Both the position numbers and the translations under genes were made by a program. The notes beneath the pieces were generated by a model that did no database searches, had not been told where the DNA came from, and worked only from the letters and a program-made list of their open reading frames with translations. Shown piece by piece: positions 23,475-36,599 of a DNA stretch of 64,000 bases. The number at the start of each line of letters is the position of its first letter. Position 1 is the first letter of the stretch. The DNA lies in assembly GCA_964035545.1 (NCBI GenBank), contig OZ037772.1, forward strand, positions 13,050,818 to 13,114,817, read 5' to 3'. This stretch comes from Bugula neritina. Its lineage: Eukaryota > Bryozoa > Gymnolaemata > Cheilostomatida > Bugulidae.

Positions 23475-26400
23475 ATGGCCACACTGACCTCTTACCAAGT
23501 GGTAAGTGTTGTAGCTATGCAGTCACATTGACTTCTACTCTGCCTATATCAGAATACTATTGGACAATGTATGATAACACGGTTTGCTATTGGCTGATAC
23601 ATGACATAGTTTGCTACATACTCAGTAACACAGCTTGCTATTGGCTGCTCTATATGTACTATTAGACCAGTGAGTTTCAACAGCACTTCATTGATCCCAA
23701 TGCCAAGCCTGTGGAGATTGTCACATTTCCTGAAGATATCGAGAACGGCGCCCCGACATTCCTACTGGAAAGGTTCCAGAGTATCCTGGAGAAGCAGGGA
23801 GCTAAGAAGTTGCCCGTCTTCATCATATCCATCACCGGGGTGTTCAGATCCGGCAAGTCTTTCCTGCTCAACCTGATGAAGACCTACATTGAGTACTACA
23901 GTACGGTGAGTAGCCCACCCCTCCCGAGTAGTGTATGATACCCAGTCTATACTCTCAGTCTATACTCTCTCAGTCTATAAATCAGCACCACTGCTAGCTA
24001 CTGTTACAAGAGGATTTGATACACTTATTGTATTTGCTTATAAACTGACTGCAGAATACTAGGATAGACATGTCTGTCCTAGTATTCTGCTAGGTGTAGT
24101 AATACATGCTACTTGGTGTACTAATACATACTACTAGGTGTACTAATACATACTACTAGGTGTACTAATACATACTACTAGGTGTACTAATACATGCTAC
24201 TAGGTGTACTAATACATACTACTAGGTGTACTAATACATACTACTTGGTGTACTAATACATGCTACTTGGTGTACTAATACATACTACTAGGTGTACTAA
24301 TACATGCTACTAGGTGTACTAATACATACTACTAGGTGTACTAATACATACTACTAGGTGTACTAATACATACTACTAGGTGTACTAATACATACTACTT
24401 GGTGTACTAATACATACTACTAGGTGTACTAATACATGCTACTTGGTGTACTAATACATACTACTAGGTGTACTAATACATGCTACTAGGTGTACTAATA
24501 CATACTACTAGGTGTAGTAATACATACTACTAGGTGTACTAATACATACTACTAGGTGTAGTAATACATACTACTAGGTGTACTAATACATACTACTAGG
24601 TGTACTAATACATACTACTAGGTGTACTAATACATGCTACTAGGTGTACTAATACATACTACTAGGTGTACTAATACATGCTACTAGGTGTACTAATACA
24701 TACTACTTGGTGTACTAATACATGCTACTTGGTGTACTAATACATACTACTTGGTGTACTAATACATACTACTAGGTGTACTAATACATACTACTAGGTG
24801 TAGTAATACATACTACTAGGTGTAGTAATACATACTACTAGGTGTACTAATACATACTACTAGGTGTAGTAATACATACTACTAGGTGTACTAATACATA
24901 CTACTAGGTGTACTAATACATACTACTAGGTGTACTAATACATACTACTAGGTGTACTAATACATACTACTAGGTGTACTAATACATACTACTTGGTGTA
25001 CTAATACATACTACTTGGTGTACTAATACATACTACTAGGTGTACTAATACATACTACTAGGTGTAGTAATACATACTACTAGGTGTACTAATACATACT
25101 ACTAGGTGTAGTAATACATACTACTAGGTGTACTAATACATACTACTAGGTGTACTAATACATACTACTAGGTGTACTAATACATACTACTAGGTGTACT
25201 AATACATACTACTAGGTGTACTAATACATACTACTTGGTGTACTAATACATACTACTAGGTGTACTAATACATGCTACTAGGTGTACTAATACATACTAC
25301 TAGGTGTAGTAATACATACTGCTAGGTGTACTAATACATACTACTAGGTGTACTAATACATACTACTAGGTGTAGTAATACATACTACTTGGTGTACTAA
25401 TACATGCTACTAGGTGTACTAATACATACTACTTGGTGTACTAATACATACTACTTGGTGTACTAATACATACTACTAGGTGTACTAATACATACTACTT
25501 GGTGTACTAATACATACTACTAGGTGTACTAATACATGCTACTAGGTGTACTAATACATGCTACTTGGTGTACTAATACATACTACTAGGTGTACTAATA
25601 CATACTACTTGGTGTACTAATACATACTACTAGGTGTACTAATACATACTACTAGGTGTACTAATACATACTACTTGGTGTACTAATACATACTACTAGG
25701 TGTACTAATACATGCTACTAGGTGTACTAATACATGCTACTTGGTGTACTAATACATACTACTAGGTGTACTAATACATACTACTTGGTGTACTAATACA
25801 TACTACTAGGTGTACTAATACATGCTACTAGGTGTACTAATACATGCTACTAGGTGTACTAATACATACTACTAGGTGTACTAATACATACTACTTGGTG
25901 TACTAATACATACTACTAGGTGTACTAATACATACTACTTGGTGTACTAATACATACTACTAGGCGTACTAATACATACTACTAGGTGTACTAATACATG
26001 CTACTAGGTGTACTAATACATACTACTAGGTGTACTAATACATGCTACTAGGTGTACTAATACATACTACTTGGTGTACTAATACATACTACTAGGTGTA
26101 CTAATACATACTACTAGGTGTACTAATACATGCCACTAGGTGTACTAATACATACTACTAGGTGTACTAATACATACTACTAGGTGTACTAATACATACT
26201 ACTAGGTGTACTAATACATGCTACTAGGTGTACTAATACATACTACTTGGTGTACTAATACATACTACTAGGTGTACTAATACATACTACTAGGTGTACT
26301 AATACATACTACTAGGTGTACTAATACATACTACTAGGTGTACTAATACATACTACTAGGTGTACTAATACATACTACTAGGTGTACTAATACATACTAC

Positions 26401-29400
26401 TAGGTGTACTAATACATACTACTAGGTGTACTAATACATACTACTAGGTGTACTAATACATACTACTAGGTGTAGTAATACATACTACTAGGTGTACTAA
26501 TACATACTACTTGGTGTACTAATACATACTACTTGGTGTACTAATACATACTACTAGGTGTACTAATACATACTACTAGGTGTACTAATACATACTACTT
26601 GGTGTACTAATACATACTACTTGGTGTACTAATACATACTACTAGGTGTACTAATACATACTACTAGGTGTACTAATACATACTACTAGGTGTACTAATA
26701 CATACTACTTGGTGTACTAATACATACTACTAGGTGTACTAATACATACTACTAAGTGTACTAATACATGCTACTAGGTGTACTAATACATGCTACTTGG
26801 TGTACTAATACATACTACTAGGTGTACTAATACATGCTACTTGGTGTACTAATACATACTACTAGGTGTACTAATACATACTACTTGGTGTACTAATACA
26901 TACTACTAGGTGTACTAATACATACTACTAGGTGTACTAATACATACTACTAGGTGTACTAATACATGCTGCTAGGTGTACTAATACATACTACTAGGTG
27001 TACTAATACATGCTACTAGGTGTACTAATACATACTACTAGGTGTAATAATACATACTACTAGGTGTACTAATACATACTACTAGGTGTACTAATACATG
27101 CTACTAGGTGTACTAATACATACTACTAGGTGTACTAATACATACTACTAGGTGTACTAATACATACTACTAGGTGTACTAATACATACTACTAGGTGTA
27201 CTAATACATACTACTAGGTGTACTAATACATACTACTAGGTGTACTAATACATGCTACTAGGTGTACTAATACATACTACTTGGTGTACTAATACATACT
27301 ACTAGGTGTACTAATACATACTACTAGGTGTACTAATACATACTACTAGGTGTACTAATACATACTACTAGGTGTACTAATACATACTACTAGGTGTACT
27401 AATACATACTACTAGGTGTACTAATACATACTACTAGGTGTACTAATACATACTACTAGGTGTACTAATACATACTACTAGGTGTACTAATACATACTAC
27501 TAGGTGTACTAATACATACTACTAGGTGTACTAATACATACTACTTGGTGTACTAATACATACTACTAGGTGTACTAATACATACTACTAGGTGTACTAA
27601 TACATACTACTTGGTGTACTAATACATGCTGCTAGGTGTACTAATACATACTACTAGGTGTACTAATACATACTACTAGGTGTACTAATACATACTACTA
27701 GGTGTACTAATACATACTACTAGGTGTACTAATACATGCTACTAGGTGTACTAATACATACTACTAGGTGTACTAATACATGCTACTAGGTGTACTAATA
27801 CATACTACTAGGTGTACTAATACATGCTACTAGGTGTACTAATACATACTACTTGGTGTACTAATACATGCTACTTGGTGTACTAATACATACTACTTGG
27901 TGTACTAATACATACTACTAGGTGTACTAATACATACTACTAGGTGTAGTAATACATACTACTAGGTGTACTAATACATACTACTAGGTGTAGTAATACA
28001 TACTACTAGGTGTACTAATACATACTACTAGGTGTACTAATACATACTACTAGGTGTACTAATACATACTACTAGGTGTACTAATACATACTACTAGGTG
28101 TACTAATACATACTACTTGGTGTACTAATACATACTACTTGGTGTACTAATACATACTACTAGGTGTACTAATACATACTACTAGGTGTAGTAATACATA
28201 CTACTAGGTGTACTAATACATACTACTAGGTGTAGTAATACATACTACTAAGTGTACTAATACATACTACTAGGTGTACTAATACATACTACTAGGTGTA
28301 CTAATACATACTACTAGGTGTACTAATACATACTACTAGGTGTACTAATACATACTACTTGGTGTACTAATACATACTACTAGGTGTACTAATACATGCT
28401 ACTAGGTGTACTAATACATACTACTAGGTGTAGTAATACATACTGCTAGGTGTACTAATACATACTACTAGGTGTACTAATACATACTACTAGGTGTAGT
28501 AATACATACTACTTGGTGTACTAATACATGCTACTAGGTGTACTAATACATACTACTTGGTGTACTAATACATACTACTTGGTGTACTAATACATACTAC
28601 TAGGTGTACTAATACATACTACTTGGTGTACTAATACATACTACTAGGTGTACTAATACATGCTACTAGGTGTACTAATACATGCTACTTGGTGTACTAA
28701 TACATACTACTAGGTGTACTAATACATACTACTTGGTGTACTAATACATACTACTAGGTGTACTAATACATACTACTAGGTGTACTAATACATACTACTT
28801 GGTGTACTAATACATACATACTACTAGGTGTACTAATACATGCTACTAGGTGTACTAATACATGCTACTTGGTGTACTAATACATACTACTAGGTGTACT
28901 AATACATACTACTTGGTGTACTAATACATACTACTAGGTGTACTAATACATGCTACTAGGTGTACTAATACATGCTACTAGGTGTACTAATACATACTAC
29001 TAGGTGTACTAATACATACTACTTGGTGTACTAATACATACTACTAGGTGTACTAATACATACTACTTGGTGTACTAATACATACTACTAGGCGTACTAA
29101 TACATACTACTAGGTGTACTAATACATGCTACTAGGTGTACTAATACATACTACTAGGTGTACTAATACATGCTACTAGGTGTACTAATACATACTACTT
29201 GGTGTACTAATACATACTACTAGGTGTACTAATACATACTACTAGGTGTACTAATACATGCCACTAGGTGTACTAATACATACTACTAGGTGTACTAATA
29301 CATACTACTAGGTGTACTAATACATACTACTAGGTGTACTAATACATGCTACTAGGTGTACTAATACATACTACTTGGTGTACTAATACATACTACTAGG

Positions 29401-32400
29401 TGTACTAATACATACTACTAGGTGTACTAATACATACTACTAGGTGTACTAATACATACTACTAGGTGTACTAATACATACTACTAGGTGTACTAATACA
29501 TACTACTAGGTGTACTAATACATACTACTAGGTGTACTAATACATACTACTAGGTGTACTAATACATACTACTAGGTGTACTAATACATACTACTAGGTG
29601 TAGTAATACATACTACTAGGTGTACTAATACATACTACTTGGTGTACTAATACATACTACTTGGTGTACTAATACATACTACTAGGTGTACTAATACATA
29701 CTACTAGGTGTACTAATACATACTACTTGGTGTACTAATACATACTACTTGGTGTACTAATACATACTACTAGGTGTACTAATACATACTACTAGGTGTA
29801 CTAATACATACTACTAGGTGTACTAATACATACTACTTGGTGTACTAATACATACTACTAGGTGTACTAATACATACTACTAGGTGTACTAATACATGCT
29901 ACTAGGTGTACTAATACATGCTACTTGGTGTACTAATACATACTACTAGGTGTACTAATACATGCTACTTGGTGTACTAATACATACTACTAGGTGTACT
30001 AATACATACTACTTGGTGTACTAATACATACTACTAGGTGTACTAATACATACTACTAGGTGTACTAATACATACTACTAGGTGTACTAATACATGCTGC
30101 TAGGTGTACTAATACATACTACTAGGTGTACTAATACATGCTACTAGGTGTACTAATACATACTACTAGGTGTAATAATACATACTACTAGGTGTACTAA
30201 TACATACTACTAGGTGTACTAATACATGCTACTAGGTGTACTAATACATACTACTAGGTGTACTAATACATACTACTAGGTGTACTAATACATACTACTA
30301 GGTGTACTAATACATACTACTAGGTGTACTAATACATACTACTAGGTGTACTAATACATACTACTAGGTGTACTAATACATGCTACTAGGTGTACTAATA
30401 CATACTACTTGGTGTACTAATACATACTACTAGGTGTACTAATACATACTACTAGGTGTACTAATACATACTACTAGGTGTACTAATACATACTACTAGG
30501 TGTACTAATACATACTACTAGGTGTACTAATACATACTACTAGGTGTACTAATACATACTACTAGGTGTACTAATACATACTACTAGGTGTACTAATACA
30601 TACTACTAGGTGTACTAATACATACTACTAGGTGTACTAATACATACTACTAGGTGTACTAATACATACTACTTGGTGTACTAATACATACTACTAGGTG
30701 TACTAATACATACTACTAGGTGTACTAATACATACTACTTGGTGTACTAATACATGCTGCTAGGTGTACTAATACATACTACTAGGTGTACTAATACATA
30801 CTACTAGGTGTACTAATACATACTACTAGGTGTACTAATACATACTACTAGGTGTACTAATACATGCTACTAGGTGTACTAATACATACTACTAGGTGTA
30901 CTAATACATGCTACTAGGTGTACTAATACATGCTACTTGGTGTACTAATACATACTACTAGGTGTACTAATACATACTACTAGGTGTACTAATACATACT
31001 ACTAGGTGTACTAATACATACTACTAGGTGTACTAATACATGCTACTAGGTGTACTAATACATGCTGCTAGGTGTACTAATACATGCTACTAGGTGTACT
31101 AATACATGCTACTTGGTGTACTAATACATACTACTTGGTGTACTAATACATACTACTTGGTGTACTAATACATGCTACTAGGTGTACTAATACATACTAC
31201 TAGGTGTACTAATACATACTACTAGGTGTACTAATACATGCCACTAGGTGTACTAATACATACTACTAGGTGTACTAATACATACTACTAGGTGTACTAA
31301 TACATACTACTAGGTGTACTAATACATGCTACTAGGTGTACTAATACATACTACTAGGTGTACTAATACATACTACTAGGTGTACTAATACATACTACTA
31401 GGTGTACTAATACATACTACTAGGTGTACTAATACATACTACTAGGTGTACTAATACATACTACTAGGTGTACTAATACATACTACTTGGTGTACTAATA
31501 CATACTACTAGGTGTACTAATACATGCTGCTAGGTGTACTAATACATACTGATATCAAGCCATAGAAAGAAATTGGTAATCTTTAGAGGAGTATTAGAGT
31601 TTACAAATAAATCTGCTCATGTTGTTTCAGAATGACACAGATGACGGTTGGGAGAAAAGTTTAGAACAGCCAATAAAGGGTGGAGCTTGGGCTAAGAGTA
31701 AGAGAGCTGTCACGGAGGGGATATGGCTCTGGGACAGTCCGTTCATTATCAATGGGGTGAGTCTACAAGTTATGTCGGGATCAATAAATAGGCAGCAGGA
31801 AAATGTGTTACTTCACTCACATGAATATCTTCAGAAATGGCTAAATTATTGGTAATATTTTGTTGTGTTCCACTGATAGAAGTGAGATTGAACTCTCAGT
31901 TTACCAAATCACATACAATTGAGTGGTTTTATTTTCAGGTAGCGATCTACTTAATGGACTGCCAAGGGTCGGGGGACGCTGTGCGCAGCAGCCCCACATT
32001 AGACAATCTCATCCTGTACATGGGGCTACAGATGGCTCAAGTGCAGATCCTCAACTTGAAATCAAACCTCCAGTCGACTGATTTGGAGAGACTCCAAGTA
32101 ATGTCATGTCATGTGACTAGCTAGTAGCTGATAATTGAATTGTCTCTTTTTACTTACCTCCTGTATACTAGTTCCTGTATACTACTTCCTGTATAATACT
32201 TCCTGTATACTACTTCCTGTATAATATTTCCTGTATACTACTTCCTGTGTACTACTTCCTGTGTATTACTTCCTGTATACTACTTCCTGTGTACTACTTC
32301 CTGTATACTACTTCCTGTATACTACTTCCTGTATACTACTTCCTGTGTACTACTTCCTGTAAACTACTTCCTGTTTACTACTTCCTGTATACTACTTCCT

Positions 32401-33900
32401 GTATACTACTTCCTGTATACTACTTCTTGCATGCTACTTCCTGTGTACTACTTCCTGTATACTACTTCCTGTACGTACATCTACTCCTACAGTTGTGCGC
32501 TGACTACGCTGATGTCGGAGTGACGGATGCAACTCTCAGTCAGACTCCAGAGTCTCTGTTTGACTCACTGATCTTCTTGGTCAGAGACTGGCAGAATGGG
32601 GATGAGTACGGGGAGCTCCCCAATGAGTTTATTGAAATAGTAGGTGAACTAAGTCTATGTCTCCACTTCCTATGCACATATGTAGAGTGAAGGTTTTATT
32701 CAACAGTGTAGCAGTTCACCAGGAGGAAAGATGGTTTCATTTATTATATAAATAAAGTACAATATTCAACAGAAATACCTTTAATTAAGTAACTTCTCAT
32801 AATTAGCAACAATAAAAATTAAAATAAATATAATAATAATAAATTATTAATAAAAAGTAGACTTTTCGCCTATATTACATATACATTTGATTGTTGTGTT
32901 AAGCTTAAGGAGGCAAAAGCTGGAAAAATTAAAAGGTTTGGAGAAGGAATTCAAAAAGCCTTTGAAATCATAACAACTTTTGTGTTTCCCCATCCGGGGA
33001 GAAAAGTAGGGACTGCGTCTGAAAAGGATAACTTAGTTATAAGAGGTAAGTTGACCTAGTTATATATAAGAGATAAGTTGACCTAGTTATAAAAGGTAAG
33101 TTGATAGTTGACCTAGTTATATTAAGAGGTAAGTTCACCACCGTTCAGTTTAGCTGCACCTCAAACAACTCAAAAATAATAAAAATACACTTTTTCAGAT
33201 GTAGACCAAGGATTTGTAATGGCAGCCAAATGTCTCTTTCAAAAGCTCTTCCTTTTCTTACCTCTTCACAAGCGATTGATGAATGGGCGTGGCACCGTGA
33301 GGGCTTTTCAGGTAAGTTATTCAACTTCCCACACAGGGGCTACTAAATCTGAAAACAGGTCAAGTATTATATTTGAGGACATCTATTTGTCCTTTCAAAG
33401 TTTGATGTAATATTTAAGTTATAACTTGATTACAAGATGTGAGCGAAGATGTAAACAAACTGTAAGTTACATTCAATATCTGAACAAAGCTAGTTGTGTC
33501 TATAGTAGAGACTACTGCATGCAGCTACACAATCACATATACAGTGATGTCTCACAGGAATACCTGTTGCTAAATACAGGCTTTAGAGAATAGATGCGTG
33601 GACAGTGAGCTCTCTAAGATCAAAATACAGACTGGTGCAGAGGCTCTGGAAGAGTCACTTATCCATAGAGCATTTGTAGAAGCTTCTAATTATTATGACG
33701 AGGAAATGATAAAAGTGAGTAGACTGCTTGTAGATATTGTTTAGGATGTTAGTATGTGGGCATCTGCTAGTTACAGACTGCTATTAATAAACCTTGGTGA
33801 GCTTTTGTTAGAGTATTATTACTTAGACTACAGGACTTCGATAAATCATTTGAATGCATCATATTTTATGATAATTGTAAAAGATGTATATATGATATAA

Positions 33901-33997
<97 letters not shown>

Positions 33998-34916
33998 AGG
34001 CCTATAGCTTAGACTACGCTAATGAGCAGGCTATTACAGACCACCTGGAAAATATTGTTAGCCAGTCGATACAAGTGTTTCAACACAAGAAGACAATTGC
34101 CCGCTACAAGGATAGCAAAAGAAAAGAGTGAGTGCAGATTTAAGTACCCAACACTAACATAGAATTGGGTATAACTAATATAAGTAACTAATATTAGCTA
34201 ATGCGTTGTAAGGGGTGCCTTGTGTTAGAGGAAATACCCTGTGTTTTAGAGAATTCCTTGTGTTGTAGGGAATACCCTGTGTTGTAGGGAATATCGTGTG
34301 CTGTAGGGAATACCCTGTGTTGTAGGGAATACCTTGTGCTGTAGGGAATACCCTGTGTTGTAGGGAATACCTTGGTCTACTTAGACAGAAAGGCCACTAC
34401 CTCATCATTGACGAAAAAAAGAAATACATCATGGCTGCTCAGCAACTTTCCCGCCAGCACAAAGAATACAATAAAAAGCTGCAACTCCTCCAGGAAGAAA
34501 AGTTGGCTTTAGAAAACAAAATAAAAGAAGCAGAAGAAGAAGAAAAAAGGCGCAAAGTTGAGCAGAGAAACTCTCTGATGAAAGAGAAGGAGCAGCTCTT
34601 CAAGAAGCATATGAATAAGGAGGTGGAACAGAGAGAGAAACAGATGGAGGAGGATAAGAGGAGACGGAAAGAGAAAATGGAGGAAGAAATAAGCAGAGGG
34701 TACACACAGCAGGAAGAGATGGAGAAGGAGCTTAATGAGACCGAGGTGAAGATGACGGAGCAGAAGAAGAACCTGGATGTACAAGCTGAGCAGCTCAGAG
34801 CCGAGAATGAGAGGCACATTCTAAATCAACTTGAGAACTGGATAGACGAAGTGGACAGAGTGGCTAAAACTAAGCACAAGTCGAAATGCATGGTTAGTTT
34901 AAATTCAGCATCATAA
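23475..34916 (+). CDS. Atlastin-like GTPase with coiled-coil tail (paralog B)
   Basis: Plus-strand model: 23475-23501, 23666-23905, 31631-31756, 31939-32097, 32493-32639, 32904-33045, 33199-33311, 33580-33714, 34000-34127, 34385-34892, with read-through to a stop at 34916 (about 582 residues). G1 is G67-VFRS-G72-K73-S74; G2 region VTEGIWLWD; G3 D138-CQ-G141; specificity motif LVRDW near 213-217; FPHPG at 261-265 marks the atlastin-type G-domain end. The tail is a Glu/Lys-rich coiled coil from about residue 425 to 560. Nine of the ten introns match paralog A in position and phase, and several exons have identical length (27, 159, 113, 135, 128 bp). Paralog B is shorter only in the last coiled-coil exon. 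A GTPase of this type should dimerise on GTP; whether it touches membranes is unclear because no hydrophobic anchor is seen. The 7.7-kb intron 2 is almost entirely satellite. A donor-like gttagt at 34893 leaves room for a further unseen exon. Confidence 0.88.
24051..24090. other. 40-bp loopless palindrome at the array edge
   Basis: gcagaatactaggatagaca is followed directly by tgtctgtcctagtattctgc, its reverse complement except for one position. The 22-bp array begins immediately after it and shares the 'ctagta' / 'tactagg' sequence. Confidence 0.95.
24091..31548. repeat. 22-bp satellite array, ~7.46 kb, about 339 copies, in intron 2 of GTPase B
   Basis: The unit is tactaggtgtactaatacat plus ac, with frequent A/T (tagg/ttgg), A/G (atact/atgct) and C/G (tact/tagt) variants. 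There is one 4-bp insertion near 28815. Each unit holds TACTAAT on the sense strand. Rare variants recur at fixed offsets (3,124 bp, and 1,980 bp), showing block duplication. Confidence 0.98.
32155..32480. repeat. 14-bp minisatellite cttcctgtatacta, ~22 copies
   Basis: Fills the intron between exons 4 and 5 of GTPase B. The unit supplies repeated CTTCCTG pyrimidine-rich stretches on the sense strand and stops about 15 bp before the exon 5 acceptor. Confidence 0.92.
33040..33135. repeat. ~27-bp repeat carrying copies of the exon 6 donor
   Basis: The real junction ATAAGAG/gtaagttgacc at 33045 is followed by three similar copies (agagataagttgacc, aaaggtaagttg, agaggtaagttc), so at least two more complete GTAAGT donors lie within 90 bp. 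Confidence 0.85.
33902..33995. repeat. (TA)n microsatellite, ~46 copies, next to an acceptor
   Basis: A pure TA tract ends with attgtag at the exon 9 acceptor (33999) of GTPase B. Confidence 0.98.
34230..34375. repeat. ~19-bp repeat, 6-7 copies, before the coiled-coil exon
   Basis: Copies of gtagggaataccctgtgtt in the last spliced intron of GTPase B. Confidence 0.88.
34385..34916 (+). other. Coiled-coil exon of GTPase B
   Basis: Begins EQKGHYLIIDEKKKYIMAAQ and continues as charged heptads to about ENWIDEVDRVAKTKHKSKCM, where either a donor (gttagt) or seven read-through codons and a TAA follow. AATAAA at 35013-35018 is a plausible poly(A) signal. Confidence 0.85.
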
Positions 34917-35660
34917 ATTTCCAATAACATAACTGTTTCTAAAAATTAGTAAAGACAAACCGAAGAAACAAAATAGAAGGTAAAATAATTGATTCTAGTT
35001 TGTTATTATACTAATAAACTGTAGCCATTTTAATCACATATAATAAGAAAACGTGTTAGAGTTCAAGAAATATTCCTGAACTAATGAATTTATATTTAGA
35101 ATGACAATTTATCTAAACTCAATCTAAGAACTCTTTTCTCAATAATTACCTCCCACCTTGACTACCTAACCTATAATCCACCTGCTGAAAACACAGTCGG
35201 GTGCTGATAGTTTTACAGGAACAGGTTCCACAGTTTTGCTACAATTAATGTGTTTATTGTAGATCATGTGATGGAAAGCAAGCAAACTACTCTGACAGGA
35301 CAAACTGATGATTAAGCATTTATTTTATTATAAAAGTGTGAATTACTATACAAGCTTCTATACGCGGGACTAAGTTCTATAGTTCTATATTATAATTTGG
35401 GCTGGTGCAGGAGCCACCCGTGCCTTGCTAAGCGATACTATTTTAGTATTTAAATTTAAGGAGAATTTATTTAGCTTCATCGTGCTGATTTTATGTTAAA
35501 CTTTTGATCATGTAGAATGCTAATAAACTGCTATATCAATTATATTGGAGGTGCTGTGTATTACTTTATATGACTTTAAGTTGTCTGCTCGTGTTAGCTG
35601 CATGTGACATGAGAAGACAATTACTGTAGTACATTGATTTCTGAGCTAAAATACCAACTA
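34917..35660. other. Intergenic, no gene recognised
   Basis: AT-rich 3' flank of GTPase B with the candidate poly(A) signal at 35013. No exon-like stretch is seen. Confidence 0.5.
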
Positions 35661-35664
35661 CAGA

Positions 35665-35965
35665 GTAAACTAGAGTACACAGTGAGTAGAGTACACAGTG
35701 ACTAGAGTACACAGTGACTAGAGTACACAGTGACTAGAGTACACAGTGAGTAGGGTACACAGTGAATAGAGTACACAGTGAATAGAGTACACAGTGAATA
35801 GAGTACACAGTGACTAGAGTACACAGTGAATAGAGTACACAGTGACTAGAGTACACAGTGAATAGAGTACACAGTGAGTAGAGTACACAGTTACTAGAGT
35901 ACACAGTGAGTAGAGTATACAGTGACTAGAGTACACAGTGAATAGAGTACACAGTGAGTAGAAAG
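35665..35965. repeat. 16-bp minisatellite tagagtacacagtgac, ~18 copies
   Basis: Variants differ at gactag, gaatag and gagtag. Intergenic. Confidence 0.93.
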
Positions 35966-36149
35966 ACTTATAGAATATAGTTATTGATAGTTACTAAGAG
36001 AGAAAGAGAGAGACTCATGTGGAGAATTCATTAGCATTTATTACAACGAAATAGACAGTTTAGAGTATTACTGTAGAAGATTGATCACTTAGTATTTGAA
36101 GGTGTAGCTGAATCAGCATTCATTACCAGACCAGAACATGAAGAACAGT

Positions 36150-36462
36150 GAGCAGAGAGTGGTTATTACATAATATATGAGTAGTGTAGTTATTACATAA
36201 TATATGAGTAGTGTAGTTATTACATAATATATGAGTAGTATAGTTATTACATAATATATGAGTAGTGTAGTTATTACATAATATATGAGTAGTGTAGTTA
36301 TTACATAATATATGAGTAGTGTAGTTATTACATAATATATGAGTAGTGTAGTTATTACATAATATATGAGTAGTGTAGTTATTACATAATATATGAGTAG
36401 TGTAGTTATTACATAATATATGAGTAGTGTAGTTATTACATAATATATGAGTAGTATAGGGT
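36150..36462. repeat. 27-bp minisatellite, ~11 copies, very homogeneous
   Basis: The unit is 'tgtagttattacataatata' plus 'tgagtag'. Copies are almost identical, with one tgtag/tatag change, pointing to recent amplification. Confidence 0.95.
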
Positions 36463-36599
36463 CAAAAAGAGAGTGGGGAGAGGAAAGGTGAAAGTGATTG
36501 GAGCTGCTAGAGAAGTTGCATCAGATTGAATCTCTGAAACAGAGAATTAATGGACATAGAAACGACGCTATAAAGCTGTTATACAATTTCTATTTATTA

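Noticed and set aside
24091-31548. Possible CRISPR array because of the regular 22-bp period
   Set aside because: There are no unique spacers; the units are contiguous. The host is eukaryotic.
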